64,000 nucleotides of DNA from RYN-230 sp963717125. Lineage in GTDB: Bacteria; Actinomycetota; Actinomycetes; Streptosporangiales; Streptosporangiaceae. Position numbers and translations under genes: made by a program. This document shows positions 16,196 through 24,476 of the stretch, piece by piece; positions within the stretch are counted from its first letter, which is position 1, and every line of letters begins with the position of its first letter. Below the pieces are notes generated by a model. That model had not been told where the DNA came from. It ran no database searches and saw only the letters and a list, made by a program, of their open reading frames with translations. The stretch is from NCBI GenBank assembly GCA_963717125.1, contig CAVQVG010000003.1, forward strand, positions 124,001 to 188,000. Direction: 5' to 3'.

Positions 16196-16951
16196 CGGTG
16201 CTCCTTCTGGTGCGTGGTCCGGTTCACTGATCGTGGTGCCGGTGCGGTTGCTGAACGACGACCGGACATGGATCGGCATGGCGTACCGCCGCGCGTACTC
16301 CACGCAGCGCAACTGCAGGACCTTGGCCCCGCAGGCGGCCATCTCGAGCATCGCCTCGTAGCTGATCCACGGGATGCGGCGGGCGGTGCGCACGATCCGC
16401 GGGTCCGCGGTGAACACGCCGTCCACGTCGGTGTAGATCTCGCAGACATCGGCTTGCAGGGCGGCGGCCAGCGCCACCGCGGTCGTGTCCGAGCCGCCCC
16501 GGCCCAGCGTGGTGATGTCCTTGCCGTTCTGCGACACACCCTGGAAGCCAGCCACGATCGGGATGGCGCCTTGTCCCAGGGCGCCGGAGATCCGGCCGGG
16601 GGTGACGTCGATGATGCGCGCCTTGCCGTGCGCCGAGTCGGTGATCATCCCGGCCTGGGAGCCGGTGAACGAGCGGGCCTCCAGGCCCAGGTTGGCGATG
16701 GCCATGGCGAGCAGCGCCATCGAGATCCGCTCACCCGCGGTGAGCAGCATGTCCAGCTCCCGGCCAGGGGGCAGCGGGCTGACCTGTTTGGCCAGGTCAT
16801 GGAGTTCGTCGGTGGTGTCGCCCATGGCCGACACCACGACCACCACGGAATTCCCGGCCTTCCGGGTCGCCACGATGCGCTGTGCCACCCGCTTGATGCC
16901 GTCGGCATCGGCTACCGAAGATCCACCGTACTTCTGCACGACAAGCGCCAC
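15674..16951 (-). CDS. lysC: aspartate kinase
   Basis: 425 residues from GTG 16951, chosen because GGGAGGAGC lies about 10 bases upstream and the protein then begins VALVVQKYGGSSVAD, the canonical N-terminus. It phosphorylates aspartate. The kinase domain covers about residues 1-245 (TLGRGGSDTTAVALAAALQAD, YTDVDGVFTADPRIV). Two ACT domains follow, the site of feedback control by lysine and threonine. An internal GTG with a good ribosome site (see 15674-16195) suggests the separate beta subunit known for actinobacterial aspartokinases. Confidence 0.95.
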   Translation of the reverse strand: MALVVQKYGGSSVADADGIKRVAQRIVATRKAGNSVVVVVSAMGDTTDELHDLAKQVSPLPPGRELDMLLTAGERISMALLAMAIANLGLEARSFTGSQAGMITDSAHGKARIIDVTPGRISGALGQGAIPIVAGFQGVSQNGKDITTLGRGGSDTTAVALAAALQADVCEIYTDVDGVFTADPRIVRTARRIPWISYEAMLEMAACGAKVLQLRCVEYARRYAMPIHVRSSFSNRTGTTISEPDHAPEGAPVEQPIISGVAHDRSEAKITVAGVPDKVGIAAQIFRTVAAAGINIDMIVQNISAATTGRTDISFTLPRDDGQAAMTALRDLEPEIGFETLLYDDRIGKVSLIGAGMRSHPGVSATFFGALADAAVNIEMISTSEIRISVVVDQKDVDLAVTAAHRAFDLDASEVEAVVYGGTGR

Positions 16952-17030
16952 AGGTGGGCCGCTCCTCCCGATGGGCTGCTGGCGGCTTGCAGTGTACCTA
17001 CCCGTGATGAAGACGCTCGCCGATTTTGCG

Positions 17031-17060
17031 GGGGGCTCCGGGAGGTCGTCCCCCCGGGCC
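17031..17060. repeat. GC-rich hairpin, dispersed repeat copy 2
   Basis: GGGGGCTCCGGGAGGTCGTC plus CCCCCGGGC nearly repeats the element at 6508-6540, read on the other strand. It can fold with a TCGT loop and one mismatch. It lies just after the DUF5063 gene, before lysC, so a terminator role is plausible at both sites. Confidence 0.6.
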
Positions 17061-17080
17061 AGCACTGTCCCCTGGGGGGA

Positions 17081-17638
17081 CTAGACCTGGCTGGTCTCTT
17101 CGACCACGTCGAGCATGGCGTGCGCGAGCACCGCGTGCAGCGCGCGCAGCGCGGCCGAGCCGTGGGTGCCCCAGTGGTTCACGTAGGAGTACTGCCACCA
17201 CCACAGCGCTTCCAGGGACCGGCCGGCCTGGTAGTGCTGCAGCCCGTGGATCAGGTCGGCGGCCACCGCGGCCAGGTCGTCGGACAGCCGGAACGCGGTG
17301 AGCTGGGTGTCGCTGTACGGGTCGAAGAGCTCCGCGTACTCGTCAACGTCGGCCAGCCGCCGGGCCAGGCCGGAGCGGAGCACGTCCAGGTCCGGGTCGG
17401 CGCCCACGTCGGGTTCCCAGTTGTCCGGCAGGATGACGTCCTCGCTGGCGCCGAGCTGGGCGCCAGCCAGCAGGATCTGGGAAACCTCCAGCAGCAGCAG
17501 CGGGACGGTCTCGTCGCCGCCCTCACCTCGGGCCAGCGCGGCGACTCCGTCCAGGAAGTCCCGGGCCTGCCCGGCGATCCGGTCGGCGAGCGGGTTCCAG
17601 CCCTCGCCGGTAGCCGGTCCGTTGTTAGTTGTGCTCAT
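17081..17638 (-). CDS. DUF5063 domain protein
   Basis: 185 residues. Conserved features are a helix DRIAGQARDFLDGV, LLLEVSQILLAGAQLG, WEPDVGADPDLDVLR and the aromatic end SLEALWWWQYSYVNHWGTHGSAALRALHAVL. The family is found in actinobacteria next to recR and lysC, as here, and has no known function. It shares the minus strand with recR, with about 190 bases between them. Confidence 0.8.
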   Translation of the reverse strand: MSTTNNGPATGEGWNPLADRIAGQARDFLDGVAALARGEGGDETVPLLLLEVSQILLAGAQLGASEDVILPDNWEPDVGADPDLDVLRSGLARRLADVDEYAELFDPYSDTQLTAFRLSDDLAAVAADLIHGLQHYQAGRSLEALWWWQYSYVNHWGTHGSAALRALHAVLAHAMLDVVEETSQV

Positions 17639-17805
17639 CGATTCCCTCGCAGCCAGGATAGGGTCCTGCGGGTAACGTGGCCTCGCTCATAGGTCCCCAG
17701 CCTGCCCCTCCTCCGGCTGAGTGTCATCGCCCCGCGGGTTGATTTCCCCGGGGCGCCTGCGCACACCACGTCGTCCGGCATGTACCGAGCGTAACGTGCC
17801 GGGCT

Positions 17806-17837
17806 GCTCAGACATCAACCGGCCGCTCAGACATCAA
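17806..17837. repeat. 13-bp direct repeat around the recR stop codon
   Basis: GCTCAGACATCAA occurs at 17806-17818 and 17825-17837 with a 19-base period. The second copy contains the recR stop and last codons, so the first is a duplicate of the gene's 3' end. Confidence 0.75.
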
Positions 17838-18426
17838 GCAGCCGCCGGCCTTCGAACGCCCGGCCCAGGGTGACCTCGTCCGCGTATTCCAGGTCCCCGC
17901 CGACCGGCAGCCCGCTGGCCGGCCGGGTCACCCGGATGCCCAGCGGCTTGAGCAGCCGGGCCAGGTAGGTCGCGGTCGCCTCGCCCTCCAGGTTAGGGTC
18001 GGTCGCCAGGATCAGCTCGGTGATGCCGCCGTCGGACAGCCGCGCCATCAGCTCCCGGATCCGCAGGTCCTCCGGGCCGATCCCGTCGATCGGGCTGATC
18101 GCCCCGCCGAGCACGTGGTAGCGGCCGCGGAACTCACGGATCTTCTCGATGGCCGCGACGTCCTTGGGCTCCTCGACCACGCAGATGACGTTCTGGTCGC
18201 GGCGCGGGTCGCGGCAGATCCGGCACTCCTCTTCCTCGGCCACGTTGCCGCAGACCCGGCAGAACCGGACCTTCTCCGTCACCTCGACCAGCACCGCGGC
18301 CAGCCGGCGCACGTCGGTGCTGTCGGCGGCGAGCAGGTGGAACGCGATCCGCTGCGCGCCCTTCGGGCCGACGCCCGGCAGCCTCCCGAGCTCGTCGATG
18401 AGGCTCTGCACGATCCCTTCGTACAC
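17827..18426 (-). CDS. recR: recombination mediator RecR
   Basis: 199 residues, the normal length. RecR with RecO loads RecA onto gapped DNA. The order of motifs is standard: helix-hairpin-helix LGRLPGVGPKGAQRIAFHLL (residues 13-32), four-Cys zinc finger CRVCGN...CRIC, and the Toprim domain with CVVEEPKDVAAIEK and ATDPNLEGEATA. The stop is only a few bases from a duplicated copy of its own 3' end. ybaB is immediately upstream with a 5-base gap, so the pair is co-transcribed, as in most bacteria. Confidence 0.97.
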   Translation of the reverse strand: MYEGIVQSLIDELGRLPGVGPKGAQRIAFHLLAADSTDVRRLAAVLVEVTEKVRFCRVCGNVAEEEECRICRDPRRDQNVICVVEEPKDVAAIEKIREFRGRYHVLGGAISPIDGIGPEDLRIRELMARLSDGGITELILATDPNLEGEATATYLARLLKPLGIRVTRPASGLPVGGDLEYADEVTLGRAFEGRRLLDV

Positions 18427-18431
18427 CGGTG

Positions 18432-18980
18432 TCAGCCGCGCATGTCACTGTCGCCGCGCAGATCGGTGTCGCCGCGCAGGTCACTGTCGCCGCGCGGCTC
18501 ACCGCCGAGCGGCTGGCTGGGGAAGTCACCCACCCCGGGGATGGGGGGGATGCTGCCCGGGCTGCCCGGAGTGCCGGGGCCGGGGCTGCCGGGGCCGGGG
18601 CTGCCGGGGCCGGGGCTGCCCGGGATGCCCGGGCCACCGAGTGCGCCGATGCCGGACGCGAGCGGGCCCATCTTCTCCGCCTGCAGGTCGGCCGCGGCCC
18701 GGTTGGCGTCGCGCACCGCGGCCAGCACCAGATCCGCGATCGTCTGCGCGGTCTCGTCCGGGTCGGTGGTCTCGATCGCACTCGGGCTGATGGTCAGGTT
18801 GACCAGGTCACCCTGGCCGTTGACCTTGGCTGTGACCAGCCCGCCGCCCGCGCTGCCTTCGACTACCGCGTCGGCCAGCTCCTGCTGCGCGTTCATGAGC
18901 TGATCCTGCATCTGCTGCGCCGCAGCCAGCAGCTGCTGCATATCGATCTGGCCGCCAGGATCCACTGTGCCCTCACTCAT
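18432..18980 (-). CDS. YbaB/EbfC nucleoid-associated protein with collagen-like and RGD-repeat tail
   Basis: 182 residues. The first 105 are the normal YbaB fold: MQQLLAAAQQMQDQLMNAQQEL, then GGGLVTAKVNGQGDLVNLTISPSAI and the C-terminal helix TIADLVLAAVRDANRAAADLQ. It binds DNA as a dimer. The remaining 75 residues are unusual: a Gly-Pro-Ser stretch (GPGSPGPGSPGPGTPGSPG) and then RGD(S/T)D(L/M) repeated three times. Both are encoded by 18-bp tandem units. YbaB proteins usually end soon after the helix. The tail may be a disordered accessory region. Confidence 0.9.
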   Translation of the reverse strand: MSEGTVDPGGQIDMQQLLAAAQQMQDQLMNAQQELADAVVEGSAGGGLVTAKVNGQGDLVNLTISPSAIETTDPDETAQTIADLVLAAVRDANRAAADLQAEKMGPLASGIGALGGPGIPGSPGPGSPGPGSPGPGTPGSPGSIPPIPGVGDFPSQPLGGEPRGDSDLRGDTDLRGDSDMRG

Positions 18981-19459
18981 ATATCTGTACCGTCGCCTCG
19001 CACCGTCGCGCGGCTACGGAAACGCTCTGTTGTGCCCGTTGCGCCGCCGGTCGGCCGCTGTGCCAGCGGTTGGTCTGGGTGGCCCGCAGGGCCTGTCGCT
19101 TCGAGCCTACGGCCTGCCGGCCAGCCCAGGCCCATCGCCTCTCCGGCCCCTCGCCGCTTTCCCTTGGGGAGCGCTCGGCCTTCTCCTGCTCAACGCCCCT
19201 GCCTGGTGCGCGCCCGGCCCGCGCGCCCGCCGCGGTGCGCGTCCCGGCCCAGTCAGCGCCGCCGCCGCGTCAGCCCGGGCCCGGCCCGCTCTCGCAAACG
19301 TGATCAAACGTCTGGTGTCGCCCCAGCGACAGCAATCGTTTGATCACCAACCGCTGATGGCGCTGGAGGCCGACGGGAGAGAATCAGTTGCCACACCAGC
19401 ACCACTGGCACCTAACGACTGCATCCAGATGCTCCCCGCGCACCGGCGAGGACACCGCG
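18981..19459. other. intergenic region between dnaX and ybaB
   Basis: About 480 bases with no convincing gene. An open plus-strand frame here is Arg/Pro-rich and lacks family features. The only strong structure is the 48-base nested palindrome at 19300-19347. The ybaB promoter must lie in this stretch or upstream of it. Confidence 0.6.
19300..19347. promoter_or_regulatory. 48-base nested palindrome downstream of dnaX
   Basis: Outer arms GTGATCAAACG / CGTTTGATCAC (19300-19310 and 19337-19347) are perfect 11-bp inverted repeats. Inside, after five unpaired bases on each side, TGTCGC-CCCA-GCGACA forms a second 6-bp stem. The element is symmetrical and AT-richer in its outer arms than the surroundings. 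It could be a terminator for dnaX, a cruciform-forming site or an operator for ybaB-recR. Confidence 0.55.
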
Positions 19460-20494
19460 CTAGGTCTCGTCGATTTCGGCGATGATGCGGCCGCCGAGCT
19501 CGCGCTTGATCAGGTCCATGCCGGTCAGGTCGGTGCTGGGCGGCTGGACCGGGGCGCTGTCCAGTTGCGCCTCGGCGGACAGGGTGCGCGGCGGCGAGGT
19601 GGCGTGCGGCGGCTCGGGCGGCTGCACCACGGACGGCGCCCGCGCACTGAGCTCGTCCGGGCCGCCGTGCCCGCTGCGTGGTGCGCCGGGGGTCGCGGCC
19701 AGTTGGGCCGCGGACAGCGCCTTGATCCGCAAGGTCGTGCCCAGCACCGAACTGAGCGCGCTGATCAGGTCGCGGTCGTAGCCGCTGGCGGAGAAGCCCT
19801 TGGCCTCGCCCTCCCGGGCGAACAGCACGGTGAGCACCCCATCCTCGACCGAGTGCACGGTGGCGTTGCTGAGCAGCATCCAGGCCACCCGGCGCTGCCC
19901 CTTGACCGCCTCCACGATCTCGGGCCAGCGCTGCCGGACCACCTCAGCGGTGACCGGGCCGCTGGCGGCGGCCGGGGTCGGCGAAGGCGGCGGCGAAGGC
20001 GGCTGGGACGTGGCGGGCCGACCGGACTCCCCGGACTGGGCGGGCTCCTGGGACTGAGCGGCTTCGTGAGACTCGGCGGCTTCACGGGGCCGCGGGGCCG
20101 TCCGGGGCCGCTGTGGTTTCTGTGCAGCAGCGTGCTGATCCTCGACCGGCTTGGGCGCAGCCGGTTCCGCGGCCGGCTGGGGCGCAGCCGGTTCCGCGGC
20201 GGGCTGGGGCGCAGCCGGTTCCGCGGCGGGCTGGGGCGCAGCCGGTTCCGCGGCGGCTGGCGACGGCGACGCAGATGCGGGACGTGATGCGGCCACCCGC
20301 GCGGCAGGCCGGGCGGCAGCCGGGGCAGCCGACGCCGAGCGCTGGGCAGCAACCGGGGCAGCGGACGCCGAACGCTGAGCGGCAGCGGAGGCAACCGGGG
20401 CAGCCGACGCCGAATGCTGGGCGGCAGCCGGGCCAGCCGGTACCGAATGCTGGGCGGCGGCCGGGGCTGACGGGACAGCCTGGGCGCGGCGGGG
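19460..20494 (-). CDS. dnaX: DNA polymerase III tau C-terminal part (frame +1 relative to dnaX)
   Basis: The frame has no start codon of its own near its beginning and continues the dnaX product after a one-base shift near 20490. It opens with an Ala/Pro/Gln-rich linker, including four PAAEPAAPQ units, as expected for actinobacterial tau linkers. A folded domain follows (VVRQRWPEIVEAVKGQRRVAWMLLSNATV...VLTVLFAREGEAKGF), which matches the tau region that binds the polymerase core and helicase. The end is GRIIAEIDET at 19460. It is therefore the 3' portion of dnaX. Confidence 0.8.
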   Translation of the reverse strand, partial: PRRAQAVPSAPAAAQHSVPAGPAAAQHSASAAPVASAAAQRSASAAPVAAQRSASAAPAAARPAARVAASRPASASPSPAAAEPAAPQPAAEPAAPQPAAEPAAPQPAAEPAAPKPVEDQHAAAQKPQRPRTAPRPREAAESHEAAQSQEPAQSGESGRPATSQPPSPPPSPTPAAASGPVTAEVVRQRWPEIVEAVKGQRRVAWMLLSNATVHSVEDGVLTVLFAREGEAKGFSASGYDRDLISALSSVLGTTLRIKALSAAQLAATPGAPRSGHGGPDELSARAPSVVQPPEPPHATSPPRTLSAEAQLDSAPVQPPSTDLTGMDLIKRELGGRIIAEIDET

Positions 20495-21755
20495 CGGCCA
20501 GGACGTCGCCGGGCTCGGCGCCCTCCAGCCGCCGCTCCAGCCGTTCCAGCCGGGCCAGCAGTGCCTTCTCCCCGGAACTCGCCGCGGGCAGCAGGATCTG
20601 CGCGCACATCAGCTCGAGCAGCAGCCGCGGCGAGGTGGTGCCGCGCATCTGGATGAGCCCCTCGCTGATGATTTCCGCCGCGCGAGTCAGCTCCGCCTGG
20701 CCGAACCGGCCTGCCTGCTCGGTCATCCGGTCCAGCCGGTCGGTAGGCACGTCGAGCAGCCCGGTCTGGCCCGCCCCGGGCACGGCGGCCAGCACGATCA
20801 GGTCGCGGAACCGGTCCAGCAGGTCAGCCGCGAACCGCCGGGGATCGTGGCCGCCTTCCATCACCCGGTTCACCGCGCGGAACACGGCCGCGCCGTCCCC
20901 GCTGGCGAACGCGTCCACGACCTCGTCGAGCAGGTTGTCGTCGGTGTAGCCGAGCAGGGCTACCGTCCGGTCGTAGCGCAGCCCCTCCTCGCCCGCACCG
21001 GCCAGCAGTTGGTCCAGGACGGACAGCGAATCGCGCACCGAGCCGGCTCCGGCCCGGACCACCAGCGGCAGCACCAGCGGCTCGTAGCCGATCTGCTCCG
21101 CAGCCAGGATCCGCTCCAGCAGGTCGCGGAGGATCGCGGGCGGCACCAGGCGGAACGGGTAGTGATGGGTGCGCGACCGGATCGTCGCGATGACCTTTTC
21201 CGGCTCGGTGGTGGCGAAGACGAACTTGAGGTGCGGCGGCGGTTCCTCGACCAGCTTGAGGAGGGCGTTGAAACCCTCCCGGGTGACCATGTGCGCCTCA
21301 TCGATGATGTAGATCTTGAACCGCCCGGAGACCGGCGCGTAGAACGCCCGCTCGCGCAGATCCCGGGCGTCGTCCACGCCGCCGTGCGAGGCAGCGTCGA
21401 TCTCAATCACGTCGAGGCTGCCCGGCCCGTCCGGGGCGAGCGCGATACAGGACTCGCACTTGCCGCACGGATCTGGGGTCGGCCCCTCCGCGCAGTTCAG
21501 TGAGCGGGCCAGGATCCGCGCGCTGGACGTCTTGCCGCAGCCGCGCGGCCCGCTGAACAGATAGGCATGATGCACCCGGCCGGTGCGCAGCGCCTGGCGG
21601 AGTGGCTCGGTGACATGGTCCTGCCCGCGGACCTCGGCGAAGGTCGCGGGCCGGTAGCGGCGGTAGAGCGCCAGCCGTGGCGGCGGCCCACCGGGCCGGT
21701 CCGGGTCAACCGGGACGGTGCTGTCCGGGGCCGGGCTGGGCGCCTCGCCTGTCAT
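20082..21755 (-). CDS. dnaX: DNA polymerase III gamma/tau ATPase part
   Basis: The start is ATG 21755 (MTGEAPSPAP); an upstream extension would run through the SRP RNA. It is the clamp-loader motor. Domain I has LYRRYRPATFAEVRGQDHV, Walker A GPRGCGKTSSAR, a four-Cys zinc module CGKCESC, and DEAH-type IDEAHMVT. Domain III helices run to about residue 400 (MCAQILLPAASSGEKALLARLERLERRLEG). After DVLAAPPR the zero frame becomes a Cys/Gly/Arg-rich, non-conserved tail to 20082, while the expected Ala-rich tau linker is one frame over. Confidence 0.9.
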   Translation of the reverse strand: MTGEAPSPAPDSTVPVDPDRPGGPPPRLALYRRYRPATFAEVRGQDHVTEPLRQALRTGRVHHAYLFSGPRGCGKTSSARILARSLNCAEGPTPDPCGKCESCIALAPDGPGSLDVIEIDAASHGGVDDARDLRERAFYAPVSGRFKIYIIDEAHMVTREGFNALLKLVEEPPPHLKFVFATTEPEKVIATIRSRTHHYPFRLVPPAILRDLLERILAAEQIGYEPLVLPLVVRAGAGSVRDSLSVLDQLLAGAGEEGLRYDRTVALLGYTDDNLLDEVVDAFASGDGAAVFRAVNRVMEGGHDPRRFAADLLDRFRDLIVLAAVPGAGQTGLLDVPTDRLDRMTEQAGRFGQAELTRAAEIISEGLIQMRGTTSPRLLLELMCAQILLPAASSGEKALLARLERLERRLEGAEPGDVLAAPPRPGCPVSPGRRPAFGTGWPGCRPAFGVGCPGCLRCRSAFGVRCPGCCPALGVGCPGCRPACRAGGRITSRICVAVASRRGTGCAPARRGTGCAPARRGTGCAPAGRGTGCAQAGRGSARCCTETTAAPDGPAAP

Positions 21756-21826
21756 GATCCCACCCTCACGGTCCGGGTCCTCGGGCGCCGGACCCGCCGT
21801 GCCGGATCCTCGCGGCGCCGGTAAAA

Positions 21827-21915
21827 GGACCCCCCGCACACCCGCCAGAGCCCGCGTACCCTTGCTGCCTTCCGGCCCTGGGGGAGTTGGCGGGATAAGC
21901 GCCGTGCGGGGGGTC
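21827..21915 (-). ncRNA. ffs: signal recognition particle RNA (small bacterial type)
   Basis: On the minus strand the ends GACCCCCCGCAC and GTGCGGGGGGTC pair perfectly, next GGCG and CGCC, and the apical part carries the invariant symmetric and asymmetric loops: CCAGGGCCGGAAGGCAGCAAGG, with a GGAA tetraloop. This is the Ffh-binding domain of 4.5S RNA. The location between dnaX and tRNA-Ser is the usual one in actinomycetes. Confidence 0.93.
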
Positions 21916-21997
21916 GCGACCAGTCTAGCCACGTCCCAGGACAGCCCGCGCCGCATCCCATCGCACCCCGGTCCGCGGCACCGGTAAGCTTGCCCGC

Positions 21998-22085
21998 GGA
22001 GGATTCGCCTAGTGGCCTAGGGCGCACGCTTGGAAAGCGTGTTGGGGGCAACCCCTCAGGAGTTCGAATCTCCTATCCTCCGCCA
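21998..22085 (+). tRNA. tRNA-Ser (GGA)
   Basis: GGAGGAT pairs with ATCCTCC in the acceptor stem. The anticodon arm is CACGC-TTGGAAA-GCGTG with anticodon GGA, reading UCC and UCU. A long variable arm (GGGGGCAACCCCT) identifies a class II serine tRNA. The T arm has AGTTCGAATCT. CCA is encoded (22083-22085). Confidence 0.97.
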
Positions 22086-22108
22086 TCGCGGGCGGCGGGA
22101 ACTCAACG

Positions 22109-22837
22109 CTACGGACCTCCGGTGTCGTCGGCCCGCTGAATGCCGTCACCGGCGGCCACGAGCACGCGTGGCCGCACCGTCAAGGCGACGATGACGACGA
22201 CCGCGACCCAGGTGGCGCCCAGCGCGTAGCCGCCCAGCACGTCGGTCAGCCAGTGCGCACCCAGGTAGATGCGCGAGGCGCCGACGACCAGCGCGACGAG
22301 CACGGCCGCACCGCACAGCGCGGTCCTGGCCCGGGGCGGCCGTCCCGCGCCCACGATCAGGGCCAGCGTCAGGTAGCAGGCGACCGACTGGGCAGCGTGC
22401 CCGGAGGGGAACGAGGCACCGGAAAAGTGCCCGATCCAGATCGCGGGCGGCGGGCGCGGCCGGCCGACCAGGTGTTTCACGAGGTTGTACAGGCCCACCA
22501 CACCCGCGATGCTGACGGCCAGCAGGACCACCGGCCACCACCGGTGCCAGCGCACGACGAAGAAGAATCCGGCCAGCACCGCGACCGGGATGATGACGGC
22601 AAGCGAACCCAGCCAGGTAACGACCGTCAGGACGTTCGTCAGCCAGCCGGCCCGGTGCGCGACGACCCAGGCCGTGACGTGCGGGTCGGCCAGCGCCAGC
22701 CCGTGGTGGCCCAGCACGTCCTCGGTCAGGACGCCGGCGACCAGGGCAGCGAGCACCCCCGCCGCGGCGGTCAAGGTCAGCCAGAACGCCCGATGCGGCC
22801 GGGCCGTCATCCACCGCTTTTTCACCGCTCCGCTCAT
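22109..22837 (-). CDS. PAP2-type membrane phosphatase
   Basis: 242 residues with about six helices and the three PAP2 signatures: KHLVGRPRP, PSGHA and SRIYLGAHWLTDVLGG, which contain the catalytic His residues. Members remove phosphate from undecaprenyl pyrophosphate or phosphatidic acid at the outer face of the membrane. The C-terminus DGIQRADDTGGP is short and polar. It is divergent from zwf. Confidence 0.88.
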   Translation of the reverse strand: MSGAVKKRWMTARPHRAFWLTLTAAAGVLAALVAGVLTEDVLGHHGLALADPHVTAWVVAHRAGWLTNVLTVVTWLGSLAVIIPVAVLAGFFFVVRWHRWWPVVLLAVSIAGVVGLYNLVKHLVGRPRPPPAIWIGHFSGASFPSGHAAQSVACYLTLALIVGAGRPPRARTALCGAAVLVALVVGASRIYLGAHWLTDVLGGYALGATWVAVVVIVALTVRPRVLVAAGDGIQRADDTGGP

Positions 22838-22951
22838 CTTTGATCACCGCTTGATCGCGCCATCTTGCCGGGTGACAGCGCCGAGTTCGATCTAAGCTCA
22901 TGTCACTACGACGACGGGTGTCGGGCAACAGCCACCGGGAAGGAAGCCGCC

Positions 22952-24442
22952 GTGACCTCTGCATCACCCCGGCTCGCGGCGGCCGGGTCCGGTCCGCGTC
23001 CAGACGATCACGTCATCGTGATGTTCGGCGCAACCGGCGACCTGGCCAGGCGGAAACTCCTCCCCGGGCTGTTCCACCTGGCCCAGGCGGGCCTGATGCC
23101 GGACCGGTACCGCATCGTCGGCACGGCGCGGCGGCCCATCACCGACGACGAGTTCCGCGAGCACGCCCGGCAGGCGGTGGCGGAGTTCGGCCGCGGCCAG
23201 CCGGACGGCGACGCGTGGACCGCGTTCGCCCAGGCGCTGTCGTTCGGCAGCGCGCAGCCCGGCGAGTCCGAACCGCTGCAGGCGGCCGTGCAGCGGGCCG
23301 AGGCGGACCTGGGCGGCGCGCCGCGGCGGCTGTTCCACCTGGCCATCCCCCCGGTGGCGTTCGAGCCGACGGTGGCCTTGCTGGGCCGCACCGGCCTGGC
23401 CGAGGGACGCACCCGCGTCATCATCGAGAAGCCGTTCGGCACCGACCTGGCCTCGGCCCGGACGCTGAACCACGCGGTGCACCAGGTCTTCGACGAATCG
23501 CAGATCTTCCGGATCGACCACTTCCTGGGCAAGGAGTCGGTCGAGAACATCCTGGCCTTCCGGTTCGCCAACGGGCTGTTCGAGCCGGTCTGGAACCGCC
23601 AGCACATCACTTATGTGCAGATCGACGTGCCTGAGTCGCTGTCCATCGAGGGGCGGGCGGACTTCTACGACCAGACGGGCGCGTACTGCGACATGATCGT
23701 GACCCATCTGTTCCAGGTCCTCGGGCTGGTCGCCATGGAGCCGCCGACGAAACTGGACGCCAGGCACCTGCGCGAGGAGAAGAACAAGGTCTTTGACGCG
23801 CTCCAGCCGGTCAACCCGCAGCACGTGGTGCGCGGCCAGTACGAGGGCTACCGCGACGAGCCGGGAGTCGGGCCCGGCTCGGACACCGAAACGCTGGCCG
23901 CGGTCCGGGTCGAGATCGACAACTGGCGGTGGAAGGGGGTGCCGTTCCTGCTGCGGTCCGGCAAGAGCATGGCCGCGAGCTGTCAGATCGTGACGCTCGG
24001 CTTCCGCGAGCCGCCGCTGCGCATGTTCCGGCTGGACCATCACCAGGACACACGCCGGGGAAATGAGATCACCATCGACTTCGCCGACCCGGGATCCGTC
24101 ACCGCCGAGTTCCTGGCCAAGGAACCGGGGGCCGAGCTCAGCCTGGGCGCCGCGCACATGATCTTCCGCTACGAGGACTCGTTCTGCGAAGCGAAAAGCC
24201 TGGAGGGCTACGAGCGGCTCATCCTCGACGCCATGCTCGGCAACCAGGCCCTGTTCACCGACGCGTACGGGATCGAGCGGCTCTGGCAGGTGTCCACGCC
24301 GCTCCAGGAGGAGCCGCCCCCGGCCGCGACGTACCCGCGCGGGTCCTGGGGCCCCGAGGCCGCGCTGCGCCGGCTGGCCGCCCCCTACCGCTGGCACCTG
24401 GACGGCTCTCCGGCCCCGCCAGGAACCACCCTGAACAGGTGA
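22952..24442 (+). CDS. zwf: glucose-6-phosphate 1-dehydrogenase
   Basis: 496 residues from GTG 22952, preceded by GGGAAGGAAG; an upstream in-frame start lacks this. It opens the oxidative pentose phosphate pathway. Motifs: NADP-binding GATGDLARRKL, EKPFGTD, and the catalytic RIDHFLGKESVENI with its Lys and His. The family length is about 480-510. Neighbours do not form a pentose phosphate operon; a cNMP-binding gene follows 34 bases downstream on the same strand. Confidence 0.95.
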   Translation: MTSASPRLAAAGSGPRPDDHVIVMFGATGDLARRKLLPGLFHLAQAGLMPDRYRIVGTARRPITDDEFREHARQAVAEFGRGQPDGDAWTAFAQALSFGSAQPGESEPLQAAVQRAEADLGGAPRRLFHLAIPPVAFEPTVALLGRTGLAEGRTRVIIEKPFGTDLASARTLNHAVHQVFDESQIFRIDHFLGKESVENILAFRFANGLFEPVWNRQHITYVQIDVPESLSIEGRADFYDQTGAYCDMIVTHLFQVLGLVAMEPPTKLDARHLREEKNKVFDALQPVNPQHVVRGQYEGYRDEPGVGPGSDTETLAAVRVEIDNWRWKGVPFLLRSGKSMAASCQIVTLGFREPPLRMFRLDHHQDTRRGNEITIDFADPGSVTAEFLAKEPGAELSLGAAHMIFRYEDSFCEAKSLEGYERLILDAMLGNQALFTDAYGIERLWQVSTPLQEEPPPAATYPRGSWGPEAALRRLAAPYRWHLDGSPAPPGTTLNR

Positions 24443-24476
24443 TTCGCCGCCAAACGAGGGTGCCTAGCATCGGCCC

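Noticed and set aside
18967..19485. 172-codon plus-strand frame between ybaB and dnaX
   Set aside because: No ribosome site or family features, and it crosses the 48-base palindrome.
20480..20500. Classical -1 programmed frameshift in dnaX
   Set aside because: No A-AAA-AAG-type slippery heptamer and the needed shift is +1, so only an error or a novel mechanism remains.
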